From NCBI GenBank assembly GCA_044344795.1, contig JBIJCF010000005.1, forward strand, positions 52,556 to 116,555: a DNA stretch of 64,000 nt. The letters are read 5' to 3'. Shown in pieces: positions 34,051-43,326 of the stretch. Both the position numbers and the translations under genes were made by a program. This stretch comes from GCA-2737665 sp044344795. GTDB taxonomy: Bacteria; Bacteroidota; Bacteroidia; Palsa-965. The notes below the pieces were generated by a model. The model worked only from the letters and a program-made list of their open reading frames with translations. It was not told the origin of the DNA and did not search any database. The stretch's first letter is position 1; each line of letters begins with the position of its first letter.

Positions 34051-35898
34051 GGGTTCATATGCCTCAATCCGCAGATCATCAACAAAAACGGTAGTGCCGC
34101 CTATATTCCAGTAGCTGATGATAATTTCATCTGAAGTATGTAACATGAATGGAGTAACAAATTCTTGTTCCACATACTGCCAGGTATTCAAGCTGTCTGT
34201 TCGTGCCGGAATAGTTTGATATGCATATACCTGACCTCTTCTTCCCAAAACACCAAAAGTGGCAAGCAAGGGTTTATTATCTGTTGGACGCGTCATCCAA
34301 ACACGCGCGGATACTTTAACGCGCATGTGATCTTTTGATGTTAGCGCATTAAACGCCGACCTATAGCTTCCAACAAATGCAACCGAAGAGTCGGTTACAG
34401 CACTATACTTACCGCTAAACGCCAAGCTATCTATGCACCGATCGTTCATGGCGCGTTTAGTGTCGTCCTCAAATGTAAGCTCATATACTAACTTACCCAC
34501 GTATTCGTCCTTCACCGAATCAATTGGAGGCAAAGCGTTTCGATCAATCTCCAACAACTTTAATTGTTCTTCCCTCGGTTGTTCTGTTTGCAGAAAAACT
34601 GATTGCCAGTATTCCTTCGTTACAAACTCCGGATGCATAATGCCCGTCTTAAATTGCCACATCAGAAATTGATTGTACAGCAGCAGAATAAATAGAACCA
34701 CAAGCGAAGCCGACTTCCATTTGCTGTTAATTGCGCTAACAATTAAGAATCCGAATGGCAGCGACATCAAACCATACGACTGGATAAATGGTCGTTGACC
34801 GTACGTTGCGGCATACCACCAGCATTCCCAACTCGTGATGAACCATAAATTCAAAACAAAAAATGCTGTTACCGCAATCCACATGCTACGTTGTGTTCTT
34901 CGTAAGAGTAAAATGCCCGCCACAAATAAAATGGCCATTGGCGTGTACAACAACCATCCTTTCTTAAAACTGAACAAGGCTTGTAATGTGAACGGGCAGA
35001 AGAAATCGAACCCTTCACTGTGATTGTAACTCATCCAATTACCTGATGTAAATTTCCAATACATTAATTGAATGCTGCCTACTGCAACAGCACCCGCAAT
35101 CAGCATAATTGCACTTGACCACAGTTTGAAAAAAGAAACAATACGTTCGCGAAAGGTTTTGACAGAATATACTTCCCACAAAAGCGGAATCATTACCCAC
35201 ACAATTTCCGACGGACGCGTAATAACTCCAAGCCCTAACATTGCGCCCAATAACAATGATGATCGCCACGTTCGTGTAACAACCCAATGTCTCGTTAGAA
35301 GTATAATGCCCACGTCTAGCGCGAACAAATGGACATGCGGCATCGTACAATCATACGTAGCATACCAATATAAATTGGTGCCGTAAAAAACGAGAAACAG
35401 AATAAGGGCTGTTATGTTATCTGAGAAATAATGTAATAGCAAGCGTCGCAGCAAATACATGCCAAGTATTCCGTAAAACAAACCACTGAAGATGATCGCC
35501 CATTGATACGGAGCTGATAATCCATCTGCGGGAGCAAGTCCGGCGTTTGCGATTACGTGCGCTACTAAAAAGAACGGCAAGTTAAAAATAGCCGTGCCCG
35601 CCGGATACACATTCACGCGTTTCCCGTCAACACCTTGCCAGGTTTGATAATCAGGTCGTCCTTGTTGGTACTTGACATTTAATTCATCATACCAGGAGTG
35701 ATCGTGCATGCCTATATCGTCGTATATAAACGTAGCCGGCAAATACAAGTAGTATCCGTAAATGTCCCATGATATAGCGTACGACTCCCGAATGAATGGT
35801 TCAACCTGACGAACCTGACGAACTTTAACGAAAACTATCGTTATCGCAATAAACAGAAACACCCACCACGACCATTTGTTTCGCAGCGCGGTCAACAT
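34024..35898 (-). CDS. GT-C-like multi-spanning membrane protein with C-terminal jelly-roll domain
   Basis: 624 residues. About 11 membrane helices. The first loop after helix 1 carries acidic residues (AISWDIYGYYLYLPATFIYDD), as in GT-C glycosyltransferases of the PMT/ArnT class, which use lipid-linked sugars; family membership is inference because the sequence is diverged. The last ~145 residues are soluble and beta-rich (YELTFEDDTKRA ... TTVFVDDLRIEAY), like a carbohydrate-binding jelly roll. It overlaps the preceding gene by 7 bases and is last in a three-gene minus-strand operon, so surface glycan or protein glycosylation is a possible role. Confidence 0.7.
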   Translation of the reverse strand: MLTALRNKWSWWVFLFIAITIVFVKVRQVRQVEPFIRESYAISWDIYGYYLYLPATFIYDDIGMHDHSWYDELNVKYQQGRPDYQTWQGVDGKRVNVYPAGTAIFNLPFFLVAHVIANAGLAPADGLSAPYQWAIIFSGLFYGILGMYLLRRLLLHYFSDNITALILFLVFYGTNLYWYATYDCTMPHVHLFALDVGIILLTRHWVVTRTWRSSLLLGAMLGLGVITRPSEIVWVMIPLLWEVYSVKTFRERIVSFFKLWSSAIMLIAGAVAVGSIQLMYWKFTSGNWMSYNHSEGFDFFCPFTLQALFSFKKGWLLYTPMAILFVAGILLLRRTQRSMWIAVTAFFVLNLWFITSWECWWYAATYGQRPFIQSYGLMSLPFGFLIVSAINSKWKSASLVVLFILLLYNQFLMWQFKTGIMHPEFVTKEYWQSVFLQTEQPREEQLKLLEIDRNALPPIDSVKDEYVGKLVYELTFEDDTKRAMNDRCIDSLAFSGKYSAVTDSSVAFVGSYRSAFNALTSKDHMRVKVSARVWMTRPTDNKPLLATFGVLGRRGQVYAYQTIPARTDSLNTWQYVEQEFVTPFMLHTSDEIIISYWNIGGTTVFVDDLRIEAYEPKRKRSSPW

Positions 35899-36578
35899 GC
35901 TTTTGGATTTAGATTAGCAAAATGTTCATCACCGGTCATTCTCACACCGTTCCCGATCAGGATAATGCTGGAGACAATTAACATATGAGCAATGTCATTA
36001 TAATTGAACCATACCGAGAACGATAACTTAAAGGTGTGCACCACAGCCGTTAATGCAGAAACCAATATTCCTGCAGCAATCCATATTTTACCCCGTTCTC
36101 CACGCAAACCTCGCAGAGCATACGCTATCAGTATCGGAACTAATCCTACGGCCACATGTAGCTTCGCAATTTCATACGATTGTATAACCAGCATTCCTAT
36201 AACGAACAAAAGGAACTGCGTGACGGTAAATACAAACAATCCTGTTTTCCATCGTTCTGACGCTGTAGAAAAAACCGCTACTTGCGCCATGCTCACGCCA
36301 ATGCCTTGCACAATGCACATGATTAACCAGACAATGAGGTGTTGATGCTCGTCGGTGTAATACGAAAAGCCGTGTACGATAACACCAATTAACGATGCAC
36401 TTCCGATTCCCAACGCAAATCGTGCCCAGAATCGTGAATGCGCATAACTACCGGAATGTTTTTGCAAATGTCGAAACCACCAAAGGGCAGTTGCAAAAAT
36501 TAAAACATTGGTTAATGCTGTTACCGGATCGCGAATTATTAAACCCGCTACATCTATCTCAGTGCTGTATTTGATCAT
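35892..36578 (-). CDS. Seven-helix membrane protein of unknown function
   Basis: 228 residues, about seven membrane helices with short loops (helix 1 ALTNVLIFATALWW; last helix HMLIVSSIILIGNGVRM). Pattern: an acidic start with EIDVAG, a conserved H/Y-rich helix 3 (VIVHGFSYYTDEHQH). I do not recognise the family with confidence. It overlaps the symporter gene upstream by 20 bases and the GT-C-like gene downstream by 7 bases, so the three are almost certainly translated together. Confidence 0.75.
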   Translation of the reverse strand: MIKYSTEIDVAGLIIRDPVTALTNVLIFATALWWFRHLQKHSGSYAHSRFWARFALGIGSASLIGVIVHGFSYYTDEHQHLIVWLIMCIVQGIGVSMAQVAVFSTASERWKTGLFVFTVTQFLLFVIGMLVIQSYEIAKLHVAVGLVPILIAYALRGLRGERGKIWIAAGILVSALTAVVHTFKLSFSVWFNYNDIAHMLIVSSIILIGNGVRMTGDEHFANLNPKAC

Positions 36579-37947
36579 TGCCGCGTGGCAAAAGTACGTA
36601 AAACAAACCTAGCGTTAGCGCCGATACTGCTAACCCGACAAGCATTGGAGGAATAACAAACTCCATCCACGAACCCATCATCCAAATCGCAAAGCCGGTG
36701 ATCATACTCCAAATTGCACCCGTCTCGTTTTTATATTTTAAAAATAATCCCGCACACAACGGCACAAACAGCGATACCAGACTAATTTCCGATGCTTGAC
36801 GCACCAACGCAAATACACTGCTTCCATCCAATGCAAGTAAAAGTGATGACAAAGACAGCACGATCACACTCACTCGCGTAACGAACAACGCATTCACTTT
36901 TTGATTCCGACGTTTCATCATCGGCTGAATAATGTTCTCGCTCAGAATAACAGCCGGCGCTAGTAAAGCTCCACTGGCAGTACTCATTACCGCTGATAAG
37001 AGCGCCCCGAAAAACAACACCTGTATCCACGGTGACAGATGATGAACGATATACAACGGCAACGTTTGTTCACCTTGCAAAACATCTCCTCCCGTCTTCA
37101 GTGCACACCACACAATATATAACGGAAGCATTGCAACAGTTAAATACATCGCACCTCCCCAAATCGACGATCGTGCTGCAGCTTTTTCACTTCTTGCTGA
37201 CATCACACGTTGAAATACATCTTGCTGCGGTATCGACCCCAAACCTATTGTCATCCATGCTGCAATATAACTTAACCACGCTTCCCAGCTTTTATGTGGC
37301 GTATAGGTATGAAATTGCTGCGGCAAGTTATTGATCACTTCATTCCATCCTCCGGCCTGATCAGTTGCGGCGATAGCAACAGCTATTAAACCGATTACAA
37401 TAACAATCGTTTGTACAAAATCTGTAACAGATACCGACCACATTCCCCCACTCACTGTATACACTGTTACAATTAACGTACAAATGATCAATGCCGGAAA
37501 AAAGGCTAATGCCGGAAAAATTGTGGTCAATACAATAGCCATGGCCACCAACTGTGCAGCCACCCAACCTAAATAGGATATAACTAAAAATATTCCACTG
37601 ATAAGTTCTGCGCGCTTTCCGAATGTGTTTCTGTAAAAATCGCCGAACGTTAAAAGGTTCATGCGATACAGCGGTCGTGCGAAAAATAACCCCACCAAAA
37701 ACAAACACAACGCGGCACCAAAAGGATCTTCCGCAACACCAACCCAACCTTCCTCGAGAAATACTGCAGTTGATCCTAAGATTGTTTCCGAACCGAACCA
37801 TGTTGCGAAAACTAATGTCACCGACATGTACATCGGTAGTCGTTTACCGGCCAACACAAAGTCTTCCTCGTTGCGCACTTTACGCGCTGCCCACAATCCG
37901 ATAAGCACCGAAAGCAAAAGATAAAGAATGATAAATGCGCCGATCAC
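36559..37947 (-). CDS. Sodium:solute symporter family transporter
   Basis: 462 residues, 12-13 membrane helices. SSS family features: first helix with a V-R-N-E-E-D-F-V-L-A-G-K-R-L-P stretch, the sodium-site helix TLVFATWFGSETILGSTAVF, and the family signature region GGMWSVSVTDFVQTIVIVIG. It couples Na+ entry to uptake of a sugar, amino acid, nucleoside or carboxylate; the substrate cannot be read. First gene of the three-gene minus-strand operon, divergent from the rRNA methyltransferase gene with only 46 bases between starts. Confidence 0.92.
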   Translation of the reverse strand: MIGAFIILYLLLSVLIGLWAARKVRNEEDFVLAGKRLPMYMSVTLVFATWFGSETILGSTAVFLEEGWVGVAEDPFGAALCLFLVGLFFARPLYRMNLLTFGDFYRNTFGKRAELISGIFLVISYLGWVAAQLVAMAIVLTTIFPALAFFPALIICTLIVTVYTVSGGMWSVSVTDFVQTIVIVIGLIAVAIAATDQAGGWNEVINNLPQQFHTYTPHKSWEAWLSYIAAWMTIGLGSIPQQDVFQRVMSARSEKAAARSSIWGGAMYLTVAMLPLYIVWCALKTGGDVLQGEQTLPLYIVHHLSPWIQVLFFGALLSAVMSTASGALLAPAVILSENIIQPMMKRRNQKVNALFVTRVSVIVLSLSSLLLALDGSSVFALVRQASEISLVSLFVPLCAGLFLKYKNETGAIWSMITGFAIWMMGSWMEFVIPPMLVGLAVSALTLGLFYVLLPRGNDQIQH

Positions 37948-37993
37948 GATTTAAAAATACTGAAGTAATGACATCCGCCGTTACCTTTACTGC

Positions 37994-39199
37994 ATGAAGG
38001 AAGAAAAAGATACCTTAACACTGATTCATGAAACATTTCAATCGTTTCTGGCATCGGGTCACGCTGATCAGGCAATACACCATACGTTTCGTTCCAACCG
38101 CTTAACCGATGACAGGGAACGTGGCGAAATTGTACACGCAATAAAAGGATTGATTCGCTGGTGGAGACCCCTGTCTGAAGCGACACGCATCGAAAATCCG
38201 CAAAGCAAATACGATACTCGCTTACTTGTAAACGCATTGCAATATTGGGAACAGTTACCCAATCCCAAAGTAAAAATCAAACACGAGCAAACTGCTGATC
38301 GCTTAAGACGTTATCATGTATTACCAAAAATGCAAGCAGGTATGCCCGACTGGATGTACGAGAAAGGCAACGAACAATATGGCGACCGTTGGCAAACCAT
38401 AGCGGAATCGCTTAACGAAGATGCGCCTCACGACATTCGTATTAATACCCTGCTGTGCAAAAGCGAAAACGATTTGCTCGCATCATTACAGTCAGAAGGT
38501 GTTCAGGCTGCTCCCATTGAAGATTTGCCCGGCGGATATGAAATCGTTCACGGATATGAACGTTTGTTCCGTACTTCCGCATCACGCGCAGGTTGGTTCG
38601 AAATGCAAGATCGTTCATCGCAGTTGGTAGCCCATCTGCTACAGGTGAAGTCGGGAATGAAAATCATTGATGCGTGCGCAGGAAACGGAGGCAAGTCACT
38701 TCATCTGGCATCGTTGATGAAGAACAAAGGAAAAATTGTTGCGCTAGACAATGACGAAAAGAAATTACTTAACCTGAAAAAACGTGCTGCAAAAAACAAC
38801 GTTGACATTGTTGAAGTATATCCTGCCAACGCCGGCAACATGGAACAGCTGAAGAACTACGCCGATCGTTTATTGCTGGATGTTCCTTGCAGCGGCAGCG
38901 GTGTGATTCGTCGTAATCCGGAATTGAAATGGAACACGTCACCTTCCGAATTGGAAAAACTGAAAAGCATACAACGCAACATCATGGATCGTTATGCTGC
39001 AATGTTGAATGAAAAAGGTATCATGATGTATGTAACGTGTAGCATTTTCAAAGATGAAAACGAAGAACAAGTTGCTCTCTTTTTGAAAAATCACCCTGAT
39101 TGGGAGTTGCTTTCAGAAAAAAAGATAGATCCATCCGATAAATTTTCGGGGGATGGCTTCTATATCGCAACACTTCATAAACGTAAATCTGCGAATTAG
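37994..39199 (+). CDS. RsmB/NOP2-type RNA (cytosine-5) methyltransferase
   Basis: 401 residues. An N-terminal NusB-like/PUA-like part (1-190) precedes the SAM-dependent domain: motif I DACAGNGGKSLHLA at 226-239, motif IV DVPCSGSG with C299 and motif VI YVTCSIF with C349, the two cysteines that form the covalent RNA adduct. Targets are cytosines in 16S or 23S rRNA; which base cannot be told. Preceded by -7-like TACCTTTA (37982-37989) just 4 bases from the ATG. Divergent from the symporter operon. Confidence 0.93.
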   Translation: MKEEKDTLTLIHETFQSFLASGHADQAIHHTFRSNRLTDDRERGEIVHAIKGLIRWWRPLSEATRIENPQSKYDTRLLVNALQYWEQLPNPKVKIKHEQTADRLRRYHVLPKMQAGMPDWMYEKGNEQYGDRWQTIAESLNEDAPHDIRINTLLCKSENDLLASLQSEGVQAAPIEDLPGGYEIVHGYERLFRTSASRAGWFEMQDRSSQLVAHLLQVKSGMKIIDACAGNGGKSLHLASLMKNKGKIVALDNDEKKLLNLKKRAAKNNVDIVEVYPANAGNMEQLKNYADRLLLDVPCSGSGVIRRNPELKWNTSPSELEKLKSIQRNIMDRYAAMLNEKGIMMYVTCSIFKDENEEQVALFLKNHPDWELLSEKKIDPSDKFSGDGFYIATLHKRKSAN

Positions 39200-39473
39200 T
39201 TTTTTTGTGTGCACTAATTTTTTTTATTCGCGCAAATTTTTGTGATGCTTTGAAACATTTATGAATAAAGGCGTGTATCGATTCAATATTTTTTCTCTTA
39301 CAAAACACAACTTCATCATCTCTTAAAAACATGCAACGAAAAAATTCATCGAAAAAATTAAATCGCCCTTATTAACAAATTTGTGTTGATAAAAACGATG
39401 TTGGTAATTTTTTATGTGAATAATTTTTTTTGTTACTTCGTCTGCAAATCAATTTCTAAAAACCAATTAAACC
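39200..39473 (+). other. AT-rich upstream region of the histone-like gene
   Basis: 275 bases very rich in A and T with several T-runs and A-runs; no gene seen. A near-match TACTTCGT (39434-39441) may be the -7 element. Such curved DNA often lies before highly expressed nucleoid genes. Confidence 0.45.
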
Positions 39474-39653
39474 ATGGCGAAGAAAGCAACCGCAAAAAAA
39501 GCAGCTCCGAAGAAAGCTGCTAAGAAAGCAGCTCCAAAGAAAGCTGCTAAGAAAGTAGCTAAGAAAGCAACTGCTAAGAAAGCTGCTCCTAAGAAAGCTG
39601 CTAAGAAAGCTGCTCCTAAGAAAGCTGCTAAGAAAGCTGCTAAGAAGAAGTAA
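39474..39653 (+). CDS. Histone H1-like lysine/alanine-rich DNA-binding protein
   Basis: 59 residues, start ATG at 39474, stop TAA at 39651. The sequence is almost only Lys and Ala with a few Pro, Thr and Val: repeats of KKAAPKKAAKKA. It resembles the C-terminal tail of histone H1 and the Hc1/AlgP-type proteins that condense DNA; such short proteins are common in Bacteroidota and Chlamydiae. The gene is built of near-identical 15-18-base repeats (variations of AAGAAAGCTGCT), so its length is likely to vary. It is followed at once by a terminator, indicating a stand-alone, probably highly expressed gene. Confidence 0.88.
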   Translation: MAKKATAKKAAPKKAAKKAAPKKAAKKVAKKATAKKAAPKKAAKKAAPKKAAKKAAKKK

Positions 39654-39671
39654 TTCTTCTGAACTTCTTAG

Positions 39672-39697
39672 AAAGAGCCTCCTCCCGGAGGCTTTTT
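39672..39697 (+). terminator. Intrinsic terminator of the histone-like gene
   Basis: AGCCTCC/GGAGGCT stem extended by A/T pairs, loop TCCC, five T. 18 bases after the stop. Confidence 0.88.
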
Positions 39698-39742
39698 CGT
39701 TTTATACACATCCCCGTTCCTACTCAAAAATTTTTGAAATCG

Positions 39743-39750
39743 TATATTTG
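39743..39750 (+). promoter_or_regulatory. -7 promoter element TATATTTG of the lipoprotein gene
   Basis: Exact TAnnTTTG, 25 bases before the ATG at 39776. Confidence 0.6.
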
Positions 39751-39775
39751 ATCGTCTAACACTAATAACACTCTC

Positions 39776-40312
39776 ATGAAAAAATTACTCCTGATCGCAG
39801 CTTGTGCGTTACCATTATTGTGGACCGCTTGCTCCGGCGACACGCCTGCTGAAAAAGAAGATATAGTACCACAAGGTATGCGCGCCGTTGATTTGAAACC
39901 AATGGGCTTCACCGTTAAGATAAATGTTCCCGATTCAAGCATCGGTGTTCTGGATACTATGAACACGCCAACCGGTGTTCAGATTCGTGTCGGTAATAAA
40001 TACGACGTACTCGTTAATACAGCAGGTGCCGAAGAACAAGATTTGAAAAAGCAACAAGAAATCATCAAAGCTTCTGTTGACGTTGGTGAAACCAACTTCC
40101 TTGTTAGCGATTCTACAACTTTAGTTTGGGAAACTAAATTCGGCGATCTCGCACAGTATCATTTCTTCCATCTTTTGAAGCGCGGAACTGATGCATATTA
40201 TGTGCGCGACAATAATTCCAATCCGGAAAATCAATTTAAGAAAGTAGAAATTGAGAAGATGGTGGAATCTGCTAAATCGTTGCGCTTGGCTGCTGCACCA
40301 AAAGCGGAATAA
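39776..40312 (+). CDS. Small lipoprotein of unknown function
   Basis: 178 residues. Lipoprotein signal peptide MKKLLLIAACALPLLWTAC with the lipid-bearing cysteine at 19 and acidic residues soon after. The mature part is a mixed alpha/beta domain with IVPQGMRAVDLKPMGFTVKINVPD, then V-G-x-x-Y-D-V-L-V-N, and a charged helical C-terminus. I do not recognise the family. Flanked by its own promoter and the strong terminator at 40326, so it is transcribed alone. Confidence 0.75.
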   Translation: MKKLLLIAACALPLLWTACSGDTPAEKEDIVPQGMRAVDLKPMGFTVKINVPDSSIGVLDTMNTPTGVQIRVGNKYDVLVNTAGAEEQDLKKQQEIIKASVDVGETNFLVSDSTTLVWETKFGDLAQYHFFHLLKRGTDAYYVRDNNSNPENQFKKVEIEKMVESAKSLRLAAAPKAE

Positions 40313-40325
40313 TCACACGCGCTTA

Positions 40326-40368
40326 ATAACAAAAGAGGCGATTCAAAATGAATCGCCTCTTTTGTTAT
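40326..40368. terminator. Bidirectional terminator between the lipoprotein and typA genes
   Basis: 20-bp perfect inverted repeat (ATAACAAAAGAGGCGATTCA and its complement) with loop AAA. A- and T-rich outer ends serve both converging genes. Confidence 0.9.
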
Positions 40369-40383
40369 ACAACAGTTGCAAAA

Positions 40384-42195
40384 TTATTCTGCAGCCATCT
40401 TCTTCTTCATACGATCACGCTCGTTAGCTTCAAGATAGATCTTACGGATACGAATCGAAATCGGAGTTACCTCAACATATTCATCGGCCTGAATGTATTC
40501 CATCGCTTCTTCCAAAGAAAACTTGATGGCAGGTGCAATAGCCATCTTATCATCGCTACCAGATGCGCGCATGTTCGTTAACTTCTTTTCAGTAGTTACG
40601 TTAACCACCAAATCATCCGGACGAATGTGTTCACCGATTACCTGCCCGCCATAAACTTCATCTCCCGGAGAAACGAAGAAACGTCCACGGTCCTGCAACT
40701 TATCAATAGAGTATGCAACTGCAGGTCCTTTGTCTTTAGCAATTAATACGCCGGCAATACGTCCCGGAATAACACCTTTCCAAGGCTCATAGCCTTTGAA
40801 ACGATGCGCCATAATAGCTTCACCTGCTGTTGCTGTCAGAATGTTGTTACGCAACCCAATCAAACCACGAGCAGGAATTTCAAATTCCATGTGAATCAAA
40901 TCGCCTTTCGGCTCCATCACCATCATTTCACCTTTCTTCTGACTCACCAATTCGATCACCTTTCCTGAACTTTCTTCAGGCGTGTCAATCGTCAACAATT
41001 CCACAGGTTCGTGTTTCGCTCCGTCAATCTCTTTAATAATTACCTGCGGCTGTCCAACTTGTAATTCATATCCTTCACGGCGCATGGTTTCAATCAAAAT
41101 TGACAAGTGAAGAATACCGCGACCGTACACCAGGTATGAATCCGGAGAGTCCGTTTCCTGCACACGCAGCGCAAGATTCTTCTCCAATTCTTTCATCAAA
41201 CGATCACGCAAATGGCGCGACGTTACAAATTTTCCTTCCTTACCAAAGAACGGAGAGTTGTTAATCGTAAACAACATGCTCATTGTTGGTTCGTCAACGG
41301 TAATGTTCGGTAACGCTTCAGGATTTTCGAAATCACAAATCGTATCTCCGATTTCAAAACCTTCTACACCGGTAACCGCTACAATATCACCTGCAAAAAC
41401 AGATGTAACCTTTTTCTTAGCTAATCCTTCGAAAACAAAAAGTTCTTTTACTCGTGTCTTCACAGGAGTTCCGTCACGCTTCATCAACGTTACCGGCATG
41501 TTCTCACGAATTTCTCCGCGATACACACGACCTACGGCAATACGTCCTACGAAAGAAGAATAATCCAATGATGTCACCTGCAACTGCAAAGTGCCTTCGT
41601 GCATTGGTGCGTTCGGGAAATAATCTAAAATAGTATCCAACAAATAACTGATATCCGTAGTTGGTGTTTTCCAATCCGGACCCATCCAGCCTTGTTTTGA
41701 AGAACCATACACAGTGCGGAAGTTCAATTGCTCTTCTGTTGCGTTAAGGTTAAAAAACAAATCAAAAACCTGATCGTGTACTTCATCAGGACGACAGTTC
41801 GGTTTATCCACTTTGTTAATTACCAGAATGGCACGCTTTCCTTGTTGCAATGCTTTTTGCAATACGAAACGTGTTTGTGGCATTGGCCCTTCGAAGGCAT
41901 CTACCAACAACAATACTCCGTCAGCCATATTCAATACACGTTCTACTTCACCACCGAAATCGGCGTGACCGGGCGTGTCAATGATGTTAACCTTTACGTC
42001 TTTGTATGTTACAGATACGTTTTTAGCGAGAATAGTGATTCCACGTTCCCGTTCCAGGTCATTATTATCGAGAATCAATTCTCCTGATTCCTGATTTTCT
42101 CTGAATAGCTTTCCTTGTAAAAGCATTTTGTCTACCAACGTTGTTTTGCCGTGGTCGACGTGCGCGATGATCGCAATGTTGCGAATTTGACTCAT
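40384..42195 (-). CDS. typA: Ribosome-associated translational GTPase TypA/BipA
   Basis: 603 residues. Translation-factor GTPase related to EF-G/LepA: G1 AHVDHGKTTL near 11-20, switch II DTPGHADF, G4 NKVDK, then EF-G-like beta-barrel and alpha/beta domains and the TypA-specific C-terminal domain (GRGILHLSILIETMRREGYEL; RGLIGLRNNILTATAGEAI). It acts on the ribosome in large-subunit assembly and stress or cold adaptation. The last residues are KKKMAAE. Promoter element TATCTTTG lies 19 bases before the ATG. Confidence 0.97.
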   Translation of the reverse strand: MSQIRNIAIIAHVDHGKTTLVDKMLLQGKLFRENQESGELILDNNDLERERGITILAKNVSVTYKDVKVNIIDTPGHADFGGEVERVLNMADGVLLLVDAFEGPMPQTRFVLQKALQQGKRAILVINKVDKPNCRPDEVHDQVFDLFFNLNATEEQLNFRTVYGSSKQGWMGPDWKTPTTDISYLLDTILDYFPNAPMHEGTLQLQVTSLDYSSFVGRIAVGRVYRGEIRENMPVTLMKRDGTPVKTRVKELFVFEGLAKKKVTSVFAGDIVAVTGVEGFEIGDTICDFENPEALPNITVDEPTMSMLFTINNSPFFGKEGKFVTSRHLRDRLMKELEKNLALRVQETDSPDSYLVYGRGILHLSILIETMRREGYELQVGQPQVIIKEIDGAKHEPVELLTIDTPEESSGKVIELVSQKKGEMMVMEPKGDLIHMEFEIPARGLIGLRNNILTATAGEAIMAHRFKGYEPWKGVIPGRIAGVLIAKDKGPAVAYSIDKLQDRGRFFVSPGDEVYGGQVIGEHIRPDDLVVNVTTEKKLTNMRASGSDDKMAIAPAIKFSLEEAMEYIQADEYVEVTPISIRIRKIYLEANERDRMKKKMAAE

Positions 42196-42214
42196 GATTT
42201 AATTTTGAAAGGTG

Positions 42215-42222
42215 CAAAGATA
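42215..42222 (-). promoter_or_regulatory. typA -7 promoter element TATCTTTG
   Basis: Exact TAnnTTTG on the minus strand, 19 bases before the typA ATG. Confidence 0.65.
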
Positions 42223-42257
42223 GTGCTTTTGACGGTGCGAAAACCGTTGATACACAT

Positions 42258-43226
42258 CTACTTCATGTCTGTACCAAAGAACTGCTGCGGAGTCAATTCG
42301 ATAAACTGACCTTCTTTGCCTGTGATAATAAGCGTATCGGAGGTATTGCTGTTGGGTTTTTCGTACGTCGGTTTCTGCAACACAAACGGACCATCATTAA
42401 CCAAATAATAACCTTCTTCTTTCCTGAAACCCCCGATTTGTTTTTGATTGAACATAAAACGAGAAGTGTCCCAAACATCTCCTGCATACACTTTAATCAA
42501 GTATGATCCATTCGGTAATTCGCGCATAGCAAATGCATTTCCGGCTTCTATATATTCATTACGAATGGTTCGTTGCAGATCATTGCTTAATGTCACGCAA
42601 ATCACCGACGCCTTAAACTTATTTAAAATGATCAATGAATTCGGCGACTGCTCCATGGTTACAGCACTTCCGAAAATACGATCGTAAGGCGAATCGAGAT
42701 TTTTAATTTGATACGGTCCTTGTTGCTCTGCAGGTGTATTCAACTTCGCCAACAATTCACGTTTGAATTGCTCCGATTCTTCCTGACGCTTATGCTCAAT
42801 CCACACTTCGAAAGAAAATGTTGCGATGAGATACAACGCAAAAGTGATAATCATGCCTTTGAACAATTTCTTTCGCTTTTGCATCACGGCTTCCGTGCGC
42901 ATTTTATTTCGTCCACGAACACGTTCCAGCTCTTCCGGATTGTAGGTGCGCTTACGACGATCTCTATTCTCCGGCTCTTTCTTCTTGAATGGATACTGAG
43001 GAGGAACAAATGCGCGATACGATCTGCGTGCATCATACGCACTGCGCAGAATTGAATCACTTAAAATATTGTACGCTTCCGAAATTTCCTTGAAACGTTC
43101 TTCTGCATACAAGTTGCCGGGATTAACATCAGGATGATAACGCTTCGCCAATTGACGATAAGCCAACTTGATTTCCTGATCGCTGGCTTTGTCTGTTAAT
43201 CCTAATGTTCGGTAGTGATCTTTCAC
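42258..43226 (-). CDS. Membrane-anchored J-domain protein
   Basis: 322 residues from a GTG at 43226, which gives the usual J-domain start (MKDHYRTLGL); a TTG three codons upstream is possible. J-domain at 1-75 with H31-P32-D33 in RYHPDVNP, which stimulates an Hsp70 partner (DnaK). Then a basic linker, one membrane helix at about 145-162 (IITFALYLIATFSFEVWI) and a ~160-residue C-terminal domain that I do not recognise. It lacks the Gly/Phe and zinc-finger regions of DnaJ, so it is a specialised co-chaperone, probably placing Hsp70 at the membrane. typA starts 63 bases later on the same strand with its own promoter. Confidence 0.85.
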   Translation of the reverse strand: MKDHYRTLGLTDKASDQEIKLAYRQLAKRYHPDVNPGNLYAEERFKEISEAYNILSDSILRSAYDARRSYRAFVPPQYPFKKKEPENRDRRKRTYNPEELERVRGRNKMRTEAVMQKRKKLFKGMIITFALYLIATFSFEVWIEHKRQEESEQFKRELLAKLNTPAEQQGPYQIKNLDSPYDRIFGSAVTMEQSPNSLIILNKFKASVICVTLSNDLQRTIRNEYIEAGNAFAMRELPNGSYLIKVYAGDVWDTSRFMFNQKQIGGFRKEEGYYLVNDGPFVLQKPTYEKPNSNTSDTLIITGKEGQFIELTPQQFFGTDMK

Positions 43227-43326
43227 GCAACACAACTCATGTGATATTCAATAATACGAAAATACGAACAGATCATTGCGACCTGTCCGTATTACAAAGT
43301 TTAATTCAACCGGTTGTTGTCGTTCA

